The position numbers and the translations under genes were made by a program. The notes below the pieces were generated by a model, which was not told the DNA's origin, did no database searches, and was given only the letters and a program-made list of their open reading frames with translations. Below, one piece after another: positions 53,555-61,947 of a stretch of DNA of 64,000 bases (its first letter is position 1; every line of letters begins with the position of its first letter). The stretch is taken from positions 11,171-75,170 of the forward strand of contig JBOFDK010000110.1 in NCBI GenBank assembly GCA_051646925.1. The letters are read 5' to 3'. The DNA is from JBOFDK01 sp051646925 (GTDB lineage Bacteria > Bacillota > Clostridia > Lachnospirales > Cellulosilyticaceae).

Positions 53555-54283
53555 TTAAATTTTGAACTTTTTAAGAATGTTAATACCGATAAGTGTAAAA
53601 GTGAATATGAAAAATAAACTGCTTAGGAGTATTTGAATTAATAATGTGGTATGAAGAGGAGTATCTGGACTAAGTGTATTCATACCTACGCAAATAAGGG
53701 AAAATGGAAAGTATAATCCCAATCCCATAGCAAGCAAGAGAAGACCACATATTCCACCTGCTAGGGCCACACCTACTGGAATGGCAAAGCTACCAATGCT
53801 AAGAGCCACACACAATAATAAACTTGAAGCAGCTAATGAAGCAATCCAGCCGAGTATAAGCCATAAGCAAAGCTGAGAGGGAAGGGAACCTCTAACACCT
53901 ATGAGAAAACCAAATAGTAGGTAAAGTATGCCAACAAATAGCTGGGTTATCAGACTTAGGCAAGCGACAATAGATAATTTGCCTATGAAGATAGTAGTGT
54001 CGGAGATTGGTACTGAAAAAACAGCATTCCAATTATTTCGTGTATGCTCGAGCTTACAAACATAACCACAATAAAGGCCAAGCAGACAGGGATAAAAAAA
54101 GTAGGCATAAAATAAGAGGACTTGTGTCCAAAGATCGTACCAGCTATTGGATAAGATATCTAAGTTCTGGGAGAAGTTAAAACTACCCATAACTGTGGCT
54201 AGAATAGGAAGTATGAGTGTAACTAAAAGTAGTTTTGAGCGGCGTAGTTTTTGACACTCCATTAGAAATACTTTGTATAACAT
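53555..54283 (-). CDS. ABC-2 type permease, lantibiotic-immunity type (second)
   Basis: 242 aa with six hydrophobic segments and an N-terminal VFLMECQKLRRSKLLLVTLILPI, the start typical of MutG/LanG-like immunity permeases. It is the third gene of a minus-strand ABC operon, ending 40 bp from repeat R4. It pairs with the next permease and the ATPase to expel membrane-active peptides (inference from family). Confidence 0.85.
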   Translation of the reverse strand: MLYKVFLMECQKLRRSKLLLVTLILPILATVMGSFNFSQNLDILSNSWYDLWTQVLLFYAYFFYPCLLGLYCGYVCKLEHTRNNWNAVFSVPISDTTIFIGKLSIVACLSLITQLFVGILYLLFGFLIGVRGSLPSQLCLWLILGWIASLAASSLLLCVALSIGSFAIPVGVALAGGICGLLLLAMGLGLYFPFSLICVGMNTLSPDTPLHTTLLIQILLSSLFFIFTFTLIGINILKKFKI

Positions 54284-54286
54284 GAA

Positions 54287-55033
54287 TTAAATCTCCTTTT
54301 TACAAAAACTAATTTGTCCGATTATATATAACCCTATAGTAACGACAACCACCACTAGTAGACTTACCATATCTAAAGAATCATAAATAATAGAAAATGT
54401 CTGTGTTTCAGTATGTGCAATCATTGATATAGTATCTAGAATGGAATAGTACGAAGGTAAAAAGAATCGTTGAACCGTTGGTGGGAAAAATACGGAAAAG
54501 AGTCCTATAAAACCTCCGGCTATGCCAGTAATCAGTGCAATAGCCTGATTAGCAAAAAGTAGGGATACTGTTTGATAGAATACTAATAAACAAAGGCTAA
54601 CAAGCATTGTTGTCAAGATATAACTAGTTAAATGTCCAAAGGGTATGGGATCTGTAAAACTAACTAATTGGCTTGTTGCAAGCATACATAGCACTTGGCC
54701 AAATGCCGTAAAAATGAGATAGATACTTCCACAAATAAGTTTTGAAATATAGAGTTTATGAGCATCTATCATAGTGCCTAGTAATTTAAATGTATCTCCT
54801 TTATACTCATTATCACTTAGCCTAGAAGTAAGGATAGCGATGAGGATGGGCATGAGGAGTGTGTTCATAGTAGGTATCTGATAAAGAAGGTAACACCATC
54901 CATTGTAAGTATCTGTATAAGAAGAAGCTGCCCATAGACTCCAAATTAACTCTGCAAAAAGTAGTAATAAAATAGAAAGCCCTATTTTCTTTCTTTTTAA
55001 CTTGAAAAACTCTAACTTTATTAGTTTAATCAT
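54287..55033 (-). CDS. ABC-2 type permease, lantibiotic-immunity type (first)
   Basis: 248 aa, six membrane segments, N-terminal IKLIKLEFFKLKRKKIGLSILLLLF as in MutE/LanE permeases. It overlaps the ATPase gene by 4 bp and ends 3 bp before the next permease, so all three are co-translated. A heterodimeric permease is typical of LanFEG transporters. Confidence 0.87.
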   Translation of the reverse strand: MIKLIKLEFFKLKRKKIGLSILLLLFAELIWSLWAASSYTDTYNGWCYLLYQIPTMNTLLMPILIAILTSRLSDNEYKGDTFKLLGTMIDAHKLYISKLICGSIYLIFTAFGQVLCMLATSQLVSFTDPIPFGHLTSYILTTMLVSLCLLVFYQTVSLLFANQAIALITGIAGGFIGLFSVFFPPTVQRFFLPSYYSILDTISMIAHTETQTFSIIYDSLDMVSLLVVVVVTIGLYIIGQISFCKKEI

Positions 55034-55944
55034 AAGCTCACCGCCATACCTGTCAAATCTAAGAAGATATCTTCTAAACTACGGCTACGTTCTTCAACAC
55101 GAATCACATCAATATCATTGTGAACAAGTAAGTGCATATATCTAGCAAGATCCTTATCAGCTAAATAAGGAATCAATAGGAAATGATCTTGTGGTGTACA
55201 ACATAGGTCATAAGAAGCCATCAGTTTAAGAGCAGCAGGATTATTTAAGGTACGAATAGCCAACTGCCTTTGGTTAAGGTTATGTAGGTTTTCTAAAGAA
55301 TCTTGAAAGACTAATTCACCCTGATGGATAATACCAATATCATCAGCAACTTGGTCAATTTCATTTAAAATATGACTAGATATAACCACGGTCATACCAT
55401 ATTGCTTAGGTAAAGTGGTGATAAGTTCACGGATTTCTTGGATACCTGCTGGGTCAAGACCATTGGTTGGTTCATCCAAAATAAGAAGTTTTGGCTGACC
55501 AAGTAGGGCGGTTGCAATACCTAGACGTTGCTTCATACCTAATGAATAGTGGGATACCTTTTTATGTTTCTGATTCTCTAGTCGTACTGTTCGGAGAACT
55601 TCATCAATGTGACTTTTAGGGACATTCTTTAGTGTCTGAAAGATACGAAGGTTTTCTTCACCTGTGAGGTGAGCATAATAGGAAGGGGATTCTATGAGTG
55701 AACCGGTATCCCTTAAAATCGATAGGCGGTTCTTAGGGGTTAATAATTGGTCAAAAATATGAATCTCACCTTTAGTAGGTCTAGTAAGGCCTAAAAGCAT
55801 TTTGAGTGTAGTAGATTTTCCAGCACCATTAGGGCCTAGGAAACCATAGATAGAACCAGTCTTTACTTTTAAATCTAAATCTTTAACGCATACAGCTGTA
55901 TGATAGGATTTAGATAGTTTTGTTGTTTGTATAATATTTGACAT
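55030..55944 (-). CDS. ABC transporter ATP-binding protein (LanF/BcrA type)
   Basis: 304 aa from ATG 55944, with AAGGAG 9 bp upstream. Walker A GPNGAGKSTTLK, signature YSLGMKQRLGIA, Walker B LLILDEPTNGLDP, SSHIL switch, and the ~90-residue C-terminal extension of peptide-antibiotic exporters. It is divergent from the response regulator gene at 56093, with operator-like repeats between. Confidence 0.92.
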   Translation of the reverse strand: MSNIIQTTKLSKSYHTAVCVKDLDLKVKTGSIYGFLGPNGAGKSTTLKMLLGLTRPTKGEIHIFDQLLTPKNRLSILRDTGSLIESPSYYAHLTGEENLRIFQTLKNVPKSHIDEVLRTVRLENQKHKKVSHYSLGMKQRLGIATALLGQPKLLILDEPTNGLDPAGIQEIRELITTLPKQYGMTVVISSHILNEIDQVADDIGIIHQGELVFQDSLENLHNLNQRQLAIRTLNNPAALKLMASYDLCCTPQDHFLLIPYLADKDLARYMHLLVHNDIDVIRVEERSRSLEDIFLDLTGMAVSL

Positions 55945-56011
55945 GATCAATTTCTCCTTTTTATGAATGAGATAAGTATACTAAAGTGTACTTACAGTAA
56001 ACTGACAAATA

Positions 56012-56027
56012 CCTTACGTTTACCTTA
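56012..56027 (-). promoter_or_regulatory. response-regulator operator upstream of the ABC operon
   Basis: On the minus strand TAAGG-TAAACG-TAAGG: two TAAGG boxes 11 bp apart, the spacing used by OmpR/VanR-like dimers, in the 149-bp divergent region between transporter and regulator. Similar boxes lie at 44531 and 62903 for the other two modules. Confidence 0.6.
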
Positions 56028-56092
56028 AATTTTTTGCATAGTAAAGTAAAATGGAATATTTTTAGAGTATAATAAAAAGAGAGGTGAGAATG

Positions 56093-56803
56093 ATGGAAAA
56101 TATTTATGAGAGAAAAATACTTATTATAGACGATGAAGTAGAATTACTACGTATGGAAGAAGAGATATTAAGAAAAGAAGGTTTTAGCCAAGTTTACACA
56201 GCAAAGTCCTGTAGTGAAGCACGAGAGATGTTGAGTAAGATAAGGCCTGAGTGTGTCATATTAGATGTGATGCTTCCAGATGGAAATGGTTTTGAACTTA
56301 TGAAAGTGCTTCAACGAGAAAGTAATGTCCCTATTTTGTTTGTATCGGCGAGGGATGAAGATGAAGATAGATTATTAGGGTTAGGACTTGGTGCAGATGA
56401 TTATATTGTTAAACCCTTTTTACCTAGAGAGTTAAGCTTAAGGGTGGGAGCAGTATTAAAAAGAACATATGCTTTGCCTATGCAATTAGTGAAGCAAGAA
56501 GAGAAGATTACACTAGGGAACTATACAGTTGATTTTACGACAGGAGAAGTTAAAGGGAATAATAGAGAGGTTACGCTTACTGCAAAAGAATATGCTATGC
56601 TAAAAAAGTTATATGAACATAGAGGGAAAATCGTTACGGGAGATCATCTTTGCCATGCGGTTTGGGGAGATGGGCTATATGGCTATGAAAATACCTTAAT
56701 GGTACATATACGTAGATTAAGAGAAAAAATTGAAGAGGATCCTTCAAAACCACAGTATGTTAAGACTATTAGAGGCTTAGGATATAAGTTAGAGAAGGAG
56801 TAG
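56093..56803 (+). CDS. OmpR-family response regulator
   Basis: 236 aa. Receiver with ILIIDDE, Asp in VILDVMLPDGNG and Lys in IVKPFLP. Winged-helix domain with TLTAKEYAMLKKLYEH and YENTLMVHIRRLREKI...IRGLGYKL. The start could also be ATG 56090 or GTG 56084; GAGAGG at 56079-56084 best fits the ATGs. A kinase gene follows 4 bp downstream, and the transporter operon it presumably controls runs the other way. Confidence 0.92.
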   Translation: MENIYERKILIIDDEVELLRMEEEILRKEGFSQVYTAKSCSEAREMLSKIRPECVILDVMLPDGNGFELMKVLQRESNVPILFVSARDEDEDRLLGLGLGADDYIVKPFLPRELSLRVGAVLKRTYALPMQLVKQEEKITLGNYTVDFTTGEVKGNNREVTLTAKEYAMLKKLYEHRGKIVTGDHLCHAVWGDGLYGYENTLMVHIRRLREKIEEDPSKPQYVKTIRGLGYKLEKE

Positions 56804-56807
56804 CAAT

Positions 56808-58181
56808 GTGAAGAATTTAATTCAAACAATTATAAAACTGGTGATTGCAATAGTAGTGATAGGGGTAGTACTCGTAGCTATAAATTTCACTTTTTTATCA
56901 ATATGGATGTTTAAGTATTCTGCACCGGGACACGGGAAAGCGGATATGCAACTCATTGCAGAAGCTCTTGTAAAGGAAGATGCTACTTACAGAATAAAAG
57001 AAAAAGGAGAGGAAGTTCTAAGAGAGCGTTATGAATGGGCCATGCTCATAGATGCGGAGGGAGAGATTATATGGGAAATAAATCTTCCGAAAGATATACC
57101 TCTTAAATATACACTAATGGACGTAGCAAGTTTTTCAAGATGGTATTTAAATGATTATCCTGTAAGTGTTTGGGAACATGAGGATGGTATAATGGTATTA
57201 GGTAATCAAAAACATAGTTATTGGAAATATAATCTTGAGTATGATATGAATATGATGAATAACTTACCCCTATATGGAGGCTATGCACTTATTTTAAGTG
57301 GGATAGTTGCATTGCTATTTGCCATAGCGATAGGTTATAAACTCTATCGTTCTTTAGAGCCACTTATAAGTGGCATTGAGAAGTTAGAAGATAAAGAACT
57401 GACTCAGTTAGAGACTAACGGAATGTTTGGAGAGGTAGCAAAAAAGATAAATAAAACATCAAAGTTATTAGGAAAACAAGAGGAATTGTTGGGAAAGCGT
57501 GACCATGCAAGGTTGAATTGGATAAGAGGCATTTCTCATGATGTACGAACACCTTTAGCAGTCATAATGGGGTATGCAGCACAGATTGAGGATGATGTTT
57601 TAAATAACCAAGCAACTAGGGAGCAAGCTGCAACTATTAAAAGACAGAGTATTAAAATTAAAGAGTTGGTAAATGATCTTAACTTAGTATCTCAACTTGA
57701 ATATGATATGCAACCACTTAGAATAGAAACTATTTCCTTTGCAGAAGTTATAAGAAACGTTGTAGTAATGTTTCTTAATGATGATTTAGAAGAAAGACTT
57801 GACGTAGAACTCGATATATCTGATGAGGCACAACGTTGTCAAGTTCGAGGAGATAAAGTCCTATTAAATAGGGCATTGACCAATATTATAGGAAATAGCA
57901 TTAAACATAATCCTAATAAGATTCAGGTAAAAGTTAAGGCGAGATGTACGACAACACATTATGAAGTATATATAATGGATAATGGTATAGGTATTGAACC
58001 AGAGAACTTAGAACAAATAAAGAAATGGAATACTAGTCTTGAAAATACGATGAGCAATGAACGACTTCATGGATTAGGACTGTTAATTGTAGGCAAAATT
58101 ATAGAAGGGCACCAAGGGACTTGGGATATTAGAAGTGAACAAGGATATGGTGTTACCTATATCATGAAAATCCCTATATAG
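56808..58181 (+). CDS. sensor histidine kinase (LanK-like)
   Basis: 457 aa, GTG start with AAGGAG 9 bp upstream. Two membrane helices (~10-34 and ~155-178) flank an extracellular sensor of ~120 residues. H-box WIRGISHDVRTPLAVIMGY, N box ALTNIIGNSIKHNP, G box HGLGLLIVGKI. The larger sensor suggests direct ligand recognition, unlike the intramembrane kinase in cassette B. It works with the regulator at 56093. Confidence 0.9.
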   Translation: MKNLIQTIIKLVIAIVVIGVVLVAINFTFLSIWMFKYSAPGHGKADMQLIAEALVKEDATYRIKEKGEEVLRERYEWAMLIDAEGEIIWEINLPKDIPLKYTLMDVASFSRWYLNDYPVSVWEHEDGIMVLGNQKHSYWKYNLEYDMNMMNNLPLYGGYALILSGIVALLFAIAIGYKLYRSLEPLISGIEKLEDKELTQLETNGMFGEVAKKINKTSKLLGKQEELLGKRDHARLNWIRGISHDVRTPLAVIMGYAAQIEDDVLNNQATREQAATIKRQSIKIKELVNDLNLVSQLEYDMQPLRIETISFAEVIRNVVVMFLNDDLEERLDVELDISDEAQRCQVRGDKVLLNRALTNIIGNSIKHNPNKIQVKVKARCTTTHYEVYIMDNGIGIEPENLEQIKKWNTSLENTMSNERLHGLGLLIVGKIIEGHQGTWDIRSEQGYGVTYIMKIPI

Positions 58182-58247
58182 AAATTTTTTAATTCAACCT
58201 TTATGCAGTTGAAGTAAATAGGTTAATGAGATGAAAAGAGGAACTAA

Positions 58248-59537
58248 ATGTCTGAGGAACAGTTTGTTAAAATCAGAAGAGAGCATCTATACAATGAAAT
58301 ATGGGAGCTTTCTGCATCTGGTGTAGCGAAAAAATATAATATTCCTTATACTCAAGTACTTAAAATTTGCAAGGAATTCAATGTACCTATACCCCCATCA
58401 GGATATTGGACAAAGGTGAGCTTTGGAAAGGCAACTGAGAAAATTGCATTGCCAGAATCACATTTGAATGAGGTTGTTTTTCAACATAGTCCACTGAAAG
58501 TAGATTCCGTTATTCAGGTGAAAGAGGACTCCACTAGAGAAATAGAAATTAAAACTTCTAAACCAAGTAATGAAAGTACTAAGGAACAAAAAATACTTAC
58601 TTTTTTATTAGATGGTGAACGGCAAAAAATCTTGGAGAAATCTAACCAGTTAAGTATATCCGATGAAAACACAAAGCTTCATAAAAAAATTAGAGCCTAT
58701 CAACAAATAGTAAAAGAATGGAATGAAAATGATAAAAAGTCTCCCGGGGCAGAAAGAAATTATAAGGCATATACAAACCAACCCCCATTTTTAGCTGGTG
58801 TTATTTCAAAAGAAGCTCTGCCTAGGGTGTATAAAATACTTGATGTAATTTATAGAAAAATAGAGGAGTTAGGTGGCTCTGTTAATGAAGATCTTTCTTT
58901 GCAGATTAGAGGGGAACGTGTCACTTTAAGTATATCTGAATATCAAGATACTCTAAAACATGTACTTACGCCTAAAGAAGAAAAGGAACTAGCAGCCTAT
59001 GAAGATGCAAGGCGTCATAAGAAGTGGGCAAGTAAGCCTAATATGCGAAAGTATGATTATGCATTTAATGGAAATCTAAGAATTGGTGTTCGTCAAAATA
59101 AATATTTTAGAGACTCTGATAAAGAAAAGCTAGAATCTAGATTAGAAGATTTAATAATAGAAATATATGAAGAGTCTGAAGAATTAAGAATAAAACAAGA
59201 ACTAGTAGAAGCAGCAAAAAGGAAGGAAGAAGAGGATAGAAGAAAGTTTGAGGATTATAAAGTACGATATAATGAAGAGATAGATAAAACGAGTAAACTA
59301 ATTAATATGGCTGAGGATTATGCAATAGCTTGTAAAATTAGGAATTTTATAAGTGCTCTAGAAAGCAGTCCCATGGAAACAGATGCCAATAATGTTGAAT
59401 TTATTGAATGGTCAAAACGAAAAGCGGATTGGTTTGATCCGACAATAATTAGAGAAGACGAGTTATTTGGAAAACGTATTCATGAGAAAGATAAAAATGA
59501 GAAAGAATTAAAAAAACGTGGCATCTATTGGCGGTAG
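58248..59537 (+). CDS. conserved hypothetical protein with N-terminal HTH-like domain
   Basis: 429 aa. The N-terminus RREHLYNEIWELSASGVAKKYNIPYTQVLKICKEFNVPIPPSGYWTKVSFGK follows a widespread pattern (R-x-x-L-Y-x-x-[VI]-W...LA-x-x-Y-x-[IV]...C-x-x-x-x-[IV]-P-x-P-x-x-GYW) seen in otherwise uncharacterised proteins on integrative elements. This part is probably DNA-binding. The middle has a beta-rich section (YAFNGNLRIGVR) and a coiled coil at ~300-345. Function unknown; a defence or regulatory role is only a guess from context. Confidence 0.7.
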   Translation: MSEEQFVKIRREHLYNEIWELSASGVAKKYNIPYTQVLKICKEFNVPIPPSGYWTKVSFGKATEKIALPESHLNEVVFQHSPLKVDSVIQVKEDSTREIEIKTSKPSNESTKEQKILTFLLDGERQKILEKSNQLSISDENTKLHKKIRAYQQIVKEWNENDKKSPGAERNYKAYTNQPPFLAGVISKEALPRVYKILDVIYRKIEELGGSVNEDLSLQIRGERVTLSISEYQDTLKHVLTPKEEKELAAYEDARRHKKWASKPNMRKYDYAFNGNLRIGVRQNKYFRDSDKEKLESRLEDLIIEIYEESEELRIKQELVEAAKRKEEEDRRKFEDYKVRYNEEIDKTSKLINMAEDYAIACKIRNFISALESSPMETDANNVEFIEWSKRKADWFDPTIIREDELFGKRIHEKDKNEKELKKRGIYWR

Positions 59538-59680
59538 GATATAGAGGTAGTGCGTTATGAATAGTCAATAAATGATAAAAATGACTACAGCTATTAATAT
59601 GATTTGGAATATCATATGATTGACAGTTGCTATCATTAAACATATTCTATAAGTAAGAACGTAATGAAAGAGGTGATGTG

Positions 59681-59863
59681 ATGGCTACAACATCCTTTAA
59701 TAAGTCATTTAATAAGTCATTTCAAATATCAAAACAAGAAACTATTAATCAATTAGAAAAAGCCATTAATAGTATAGTACCTATTAAGAGTGATAGAGAA
59801 CGAGCTATAAAAAGTAGAAAGATCAACGAAGAGAAACTGTTAAAGATACTTCGTTCTAAATAA
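59681..59863 (+). CDS. small charged protein (60 aa), first of the retropepsin trio
   Basis: ATTSFNKSFNKSFQISKQETINQLEKAINS... is short and basic, with a repeated FNKSF at the start. The start at ATG 59681 is set by GAGGTGATGTG. The sequence resembles small antitoxin-like or adaptor proteins found next to short retropepsin genes in clostridia (recollection, not certain). Followed 32 bp later by a 74-aa gene. Confidence 0.55.
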   Translation: MATTSFNKSFNKSFQISKQETINQLEKAINSIVPIKSDRERAIKSRKINEEKLLKILRSK

Positions 59864-59895
59864 TAGATATATATTAGTAAGGGAGGTAGAATGGA

Positions 59896-60120
59896 ATGTT
59901 AACAATAGAACAAGTCAATAAGCAATACGATGGTGAATGGGTGTTTTTAATTAACTGCAATACAGATGAAGATGGGAATGTATTAGGTGGAGAGGTAGTC
60001 ATTCATTCTAAATCAAGAGATGAGATATTTAGAGGAATGCAAAAGTATAAAAAGGTAGATACTTTATTTTCAATTAGATATGCAGGGAAGTTACCAGAAG
60101 GTGTAGAGGTTATATTATAG
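59896..60120 (+). CDS. small hypothetical protein (74 aa), partner of the retropepsin-like protease
   Basis: MLTIEQVNKQYDGEWVFLINCNTDEDGNVLGGEVV... alternates strands with one helix (RDEIFRGMQKYK). The ATG follows GGGAGGTAG. It overlaps the protease gene by one base (TAGTG), so the two are made together. It could be an adaptor or substrate; nothing in the sequence decides. Confidence 0.65.
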   Translation: MLTIEQVNKQYDGEWVFLINCNTDEDGNVLGGEVVIHSKSRDEIFRGMQKYKKVDTLFSIRYAGKLPEGVEVIL

Positions 60121-60545
60121 TGGAAAATTATAAGATTAAATTTGATATGACTTCTAATGTCATGCAAGTCGGTATTTACTTATTCAACAGAGAGATTGAA
60201 CGCTTCCAACATATGAATATTACTTTTGATACAGGAGCAAGTAGAACAATTATATCTAAAGATATTTTATATTTGTTAGGATATGAGGTAAGTGATTGTG
60301 AAAAAACTCGAATTGTTACAGCAAGTGGCGTAGAGTTTGTTGATAAAGTGATTGTAGAAAAGATTAAAATAGGAAACTGCGTACTGGAGAATATAGAAGT
60401 TTATGCACATACGTTTCCCGAAGCTAGCTTTTCACTAGGAGTAATAGGCCTGAATATTATATCTCAGTTTAATTGGAATATGGACTTTTATAATAGGGAA
60501 TTAAGATTTGAAAAACATCCTAATACTGAAATAATAAATGGGTAG
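60120..60545 (+). CDS. retropepsin-like aspartic protease
   Basis: 141 aa with GTG start. ITFDTGASRTIISKDI is the aspartyl-protease active site (D-T-G-A-S), and SLGVIGLNIISQF supplies the hydrophobic-hydrophobic-G motif that follows in single-domain retropepsins, which act as homodimers. No membrane segment, so probably cytoplasmic. The same 3' end occurs as a fragment before repeat R4, so this trio has existed in two copies on the island. Confidence 0.85.
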   Translation: MENYKIKFDMTSNVMQVGIYLFNREIERFQHMNITFDTGASRTIISKDILYLLGYEVSDCEKTRIVTASGVEFVDKVIVEKIKIGNCVLENIEVYAHTFPEASFSLGVIGLNIISQFNWNMDFYNRELRFEKHPNTEIING

Positions 60546-60553
60546 ATAAAGTA

Positions 60554-60772
60554 AGTAAACAAACTACATCAAAAGTGACTACCACCGGCACTCAACCCAC
60601 GTTGAGGCATGCGTGCTCTTAGTGAAGGAGAGTGCTAACGAAGCCTAAGCTTAAAGATGCAGACGTTCTGTCTAGGGAAAGTATGACCGAGATCAGAATA
60701 TCCTTATTATAATTAGAAAAATAATGAACGTAAAATCAAGGCTTATAGGCGATGAAAAACCTGTAAGCCTTT
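60554..60772 (+). repeat. island repeat R5, interrupted copy at the right end
   Basis: Left motif GTAAACAAACTACATC and CCACCGGCACTCAACCCA are intact. Then about 115 bp of unrelated sequence (60600-60714) replaces TTGCGAAACGGTTGTGAAAT, after which ATAATGAACGTAAAATCAAG and the terminator (AAGGCTTATAGG / CCTGTAAGCCTTTTT) resume. The right end GTGGAGTG is missing; host-like sequence begins near 60775. Confidence 0.85.
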
Positions 60773-60854
60773 TTATTTTGCTTTCGCTCACATATTATGG
60801 TAGTTTAGTAATAGAATTTATAGAATATAATAAATATGTAGGAGATAGAAAAAT

Positions 60855-61205
60855 ATGAAAAAAAATTATTTGTTTTTAACTGTGGGGATAATACTATCTC
60901 TTATTTCAAAAGTACTACAATTTAGCTTTAAAAATAAGATAGGTGATGTAATTGTAGTAATTGCAGCGATATTTTTCACACTTGCAATTGCATTTTCGTA
61001 TAATAAATTTAATATATATTTTAAAAATAATAAAAAAGAAGCGATAAAACTATTAGCAAGTAGTATTTTAGTAGTGATGTCATTTCAAATAATGATGATT
61101 TTGCTTATAGGTAATAAAAAAGCTATAGGTTTTATTTTTTTAATTCCATTAATAGTTACAGGAGTAATAAGTATACGAGGATGGATATATATTGCAAAAA
61201 AATAA
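60855..61205 (+). CDS. small integral membrane protein (116 aa)
   Basis: Four hydrophobic helices (~6-24, 28-46, 66-86, 90-111) and almost no soluble part. No family recognised. It lies just after the island and 61 bp before a BceRS-like two-component system, so it may belong to that locus. Start supported by GTAGGAGATAG. Confidence 0.7.
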   Translation: MKKNYLFLTVGIILSLISKVLQFSFKNKIGDVIVVIAAIFFTLAIAFSYNKFNIYFKNNKKEAIKLLASSILVVMSFQIMMILLIGNKKAIGFIFLIPLIVTGVISIRGWIYIAKK

Positions 61206-61266
61206 AAATATATAATAAAATGTACAATAAAGATACAGTCTTTAATTATAGGAGCTGAATAAAGAC

Positions 61267-61947
61267 ATGAATAAAATTTACCTAATAGAAGACAATGAGA
61301 AATTACAAAAATACATTTGTGAATACATGAAAGCATATGATTACGAAGTTAAAATAGTTGAAGATTATGATAATATTATAGATGAAATAAATACATATGA
61401 GCCGCAGATTATAATATTAGATATAAATTTGCCAAAGTATGATGGATATTATTATTTAGGACTTATACGAAAACAAAAAAATATACCGATTATAATTTTA
61501 TCTGCTCGTAGTGATGAAAGTGAGCAAATTCGTGGAATGAATTTAGGAGCGGATGATTATATGACAAAGCCATTTTCCATAGGTATATTACTAGCTAAAA
61601 TAAATGCATTATTAAGAAGAAGTACAGTTATAGAAAAAGAATTTGATGTTGTAGAGTACAAGCATGTGAGATTAAATTTAGGGACAATGAATGTTTCATA
61701 CAACAACAAAACATTAGAAATGACAGGAAATGAGAGTAAGCTTTTGAAAACATTATTGTTACAAGGAGGTAATGTAGTTACAAGAGAGCAGTTACTAGAA
61801 GAATTATGGGATGATAAAAATTTTGTAGATGACAACACACTTACAGTAAACATAACTAGATTAAAAAAGAAATTAATAGAGCTTGGTTTAAAAGATGCAA
61901 TTGGTGCAAAAAGAGGAGTAGGATATGTATTTGATATTACTATTTAG
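61267..61947 (+). CDS. BceR-like OmpR-family response regulator
   Basis: 226 aa. IYLIEDNEKL, Asp in IIILDINLPKYDGY, Lys in MTKPFSI, winged-helix with ELLWDDKNFVDDNTLTVNITRLKKK...GAKRGVGYVF. The 'NTLTVNITRLRKKL' motif is typical of BceR/GraR regulators that control peptide-antibiotic ABC transporters. It overlaps the kinase gene by 23 bp. Confidence 0.92.
   Translation: MNKIYLIEDNEKLQKYICEYMKAYDYEVKIVEDYDNIIDEINTYEPQIIILDINLPKYDGYYYLGLIRKQKNIPIIILSARSDESEQIRGMNLGADDYMTKPFSIGILLAKINALLRRSTVIEKEFDVVEYKHVRLNLGTMNVSYNNKTLEMTGNESKLLKTLLLQGGNVVTREQLLEELWDDKNFVDDNTLTVNITRLKKKLIELGLKDAIGAKRGVGYVFDITI

Noticed and set aside
43495..60772. R1-R5 as a CRISPR array or as integron attC sites
   Set aside because: Only five copies of 120-160 bp lie kilobases apart with whole genes between; no short spacers. 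The hairpin is a T-tailed terminator, and no tyrosine integron integrase or attC-type RYYYAAC/GTTRRRY boxes are seen.
31118..60775. Island as a prophage or complete conjugative element
   Set aside because: No capsid, terminase, tail, lysis, relaxase or type IV secretion genes were found; only the serine recombinase and relics are mobility genes.
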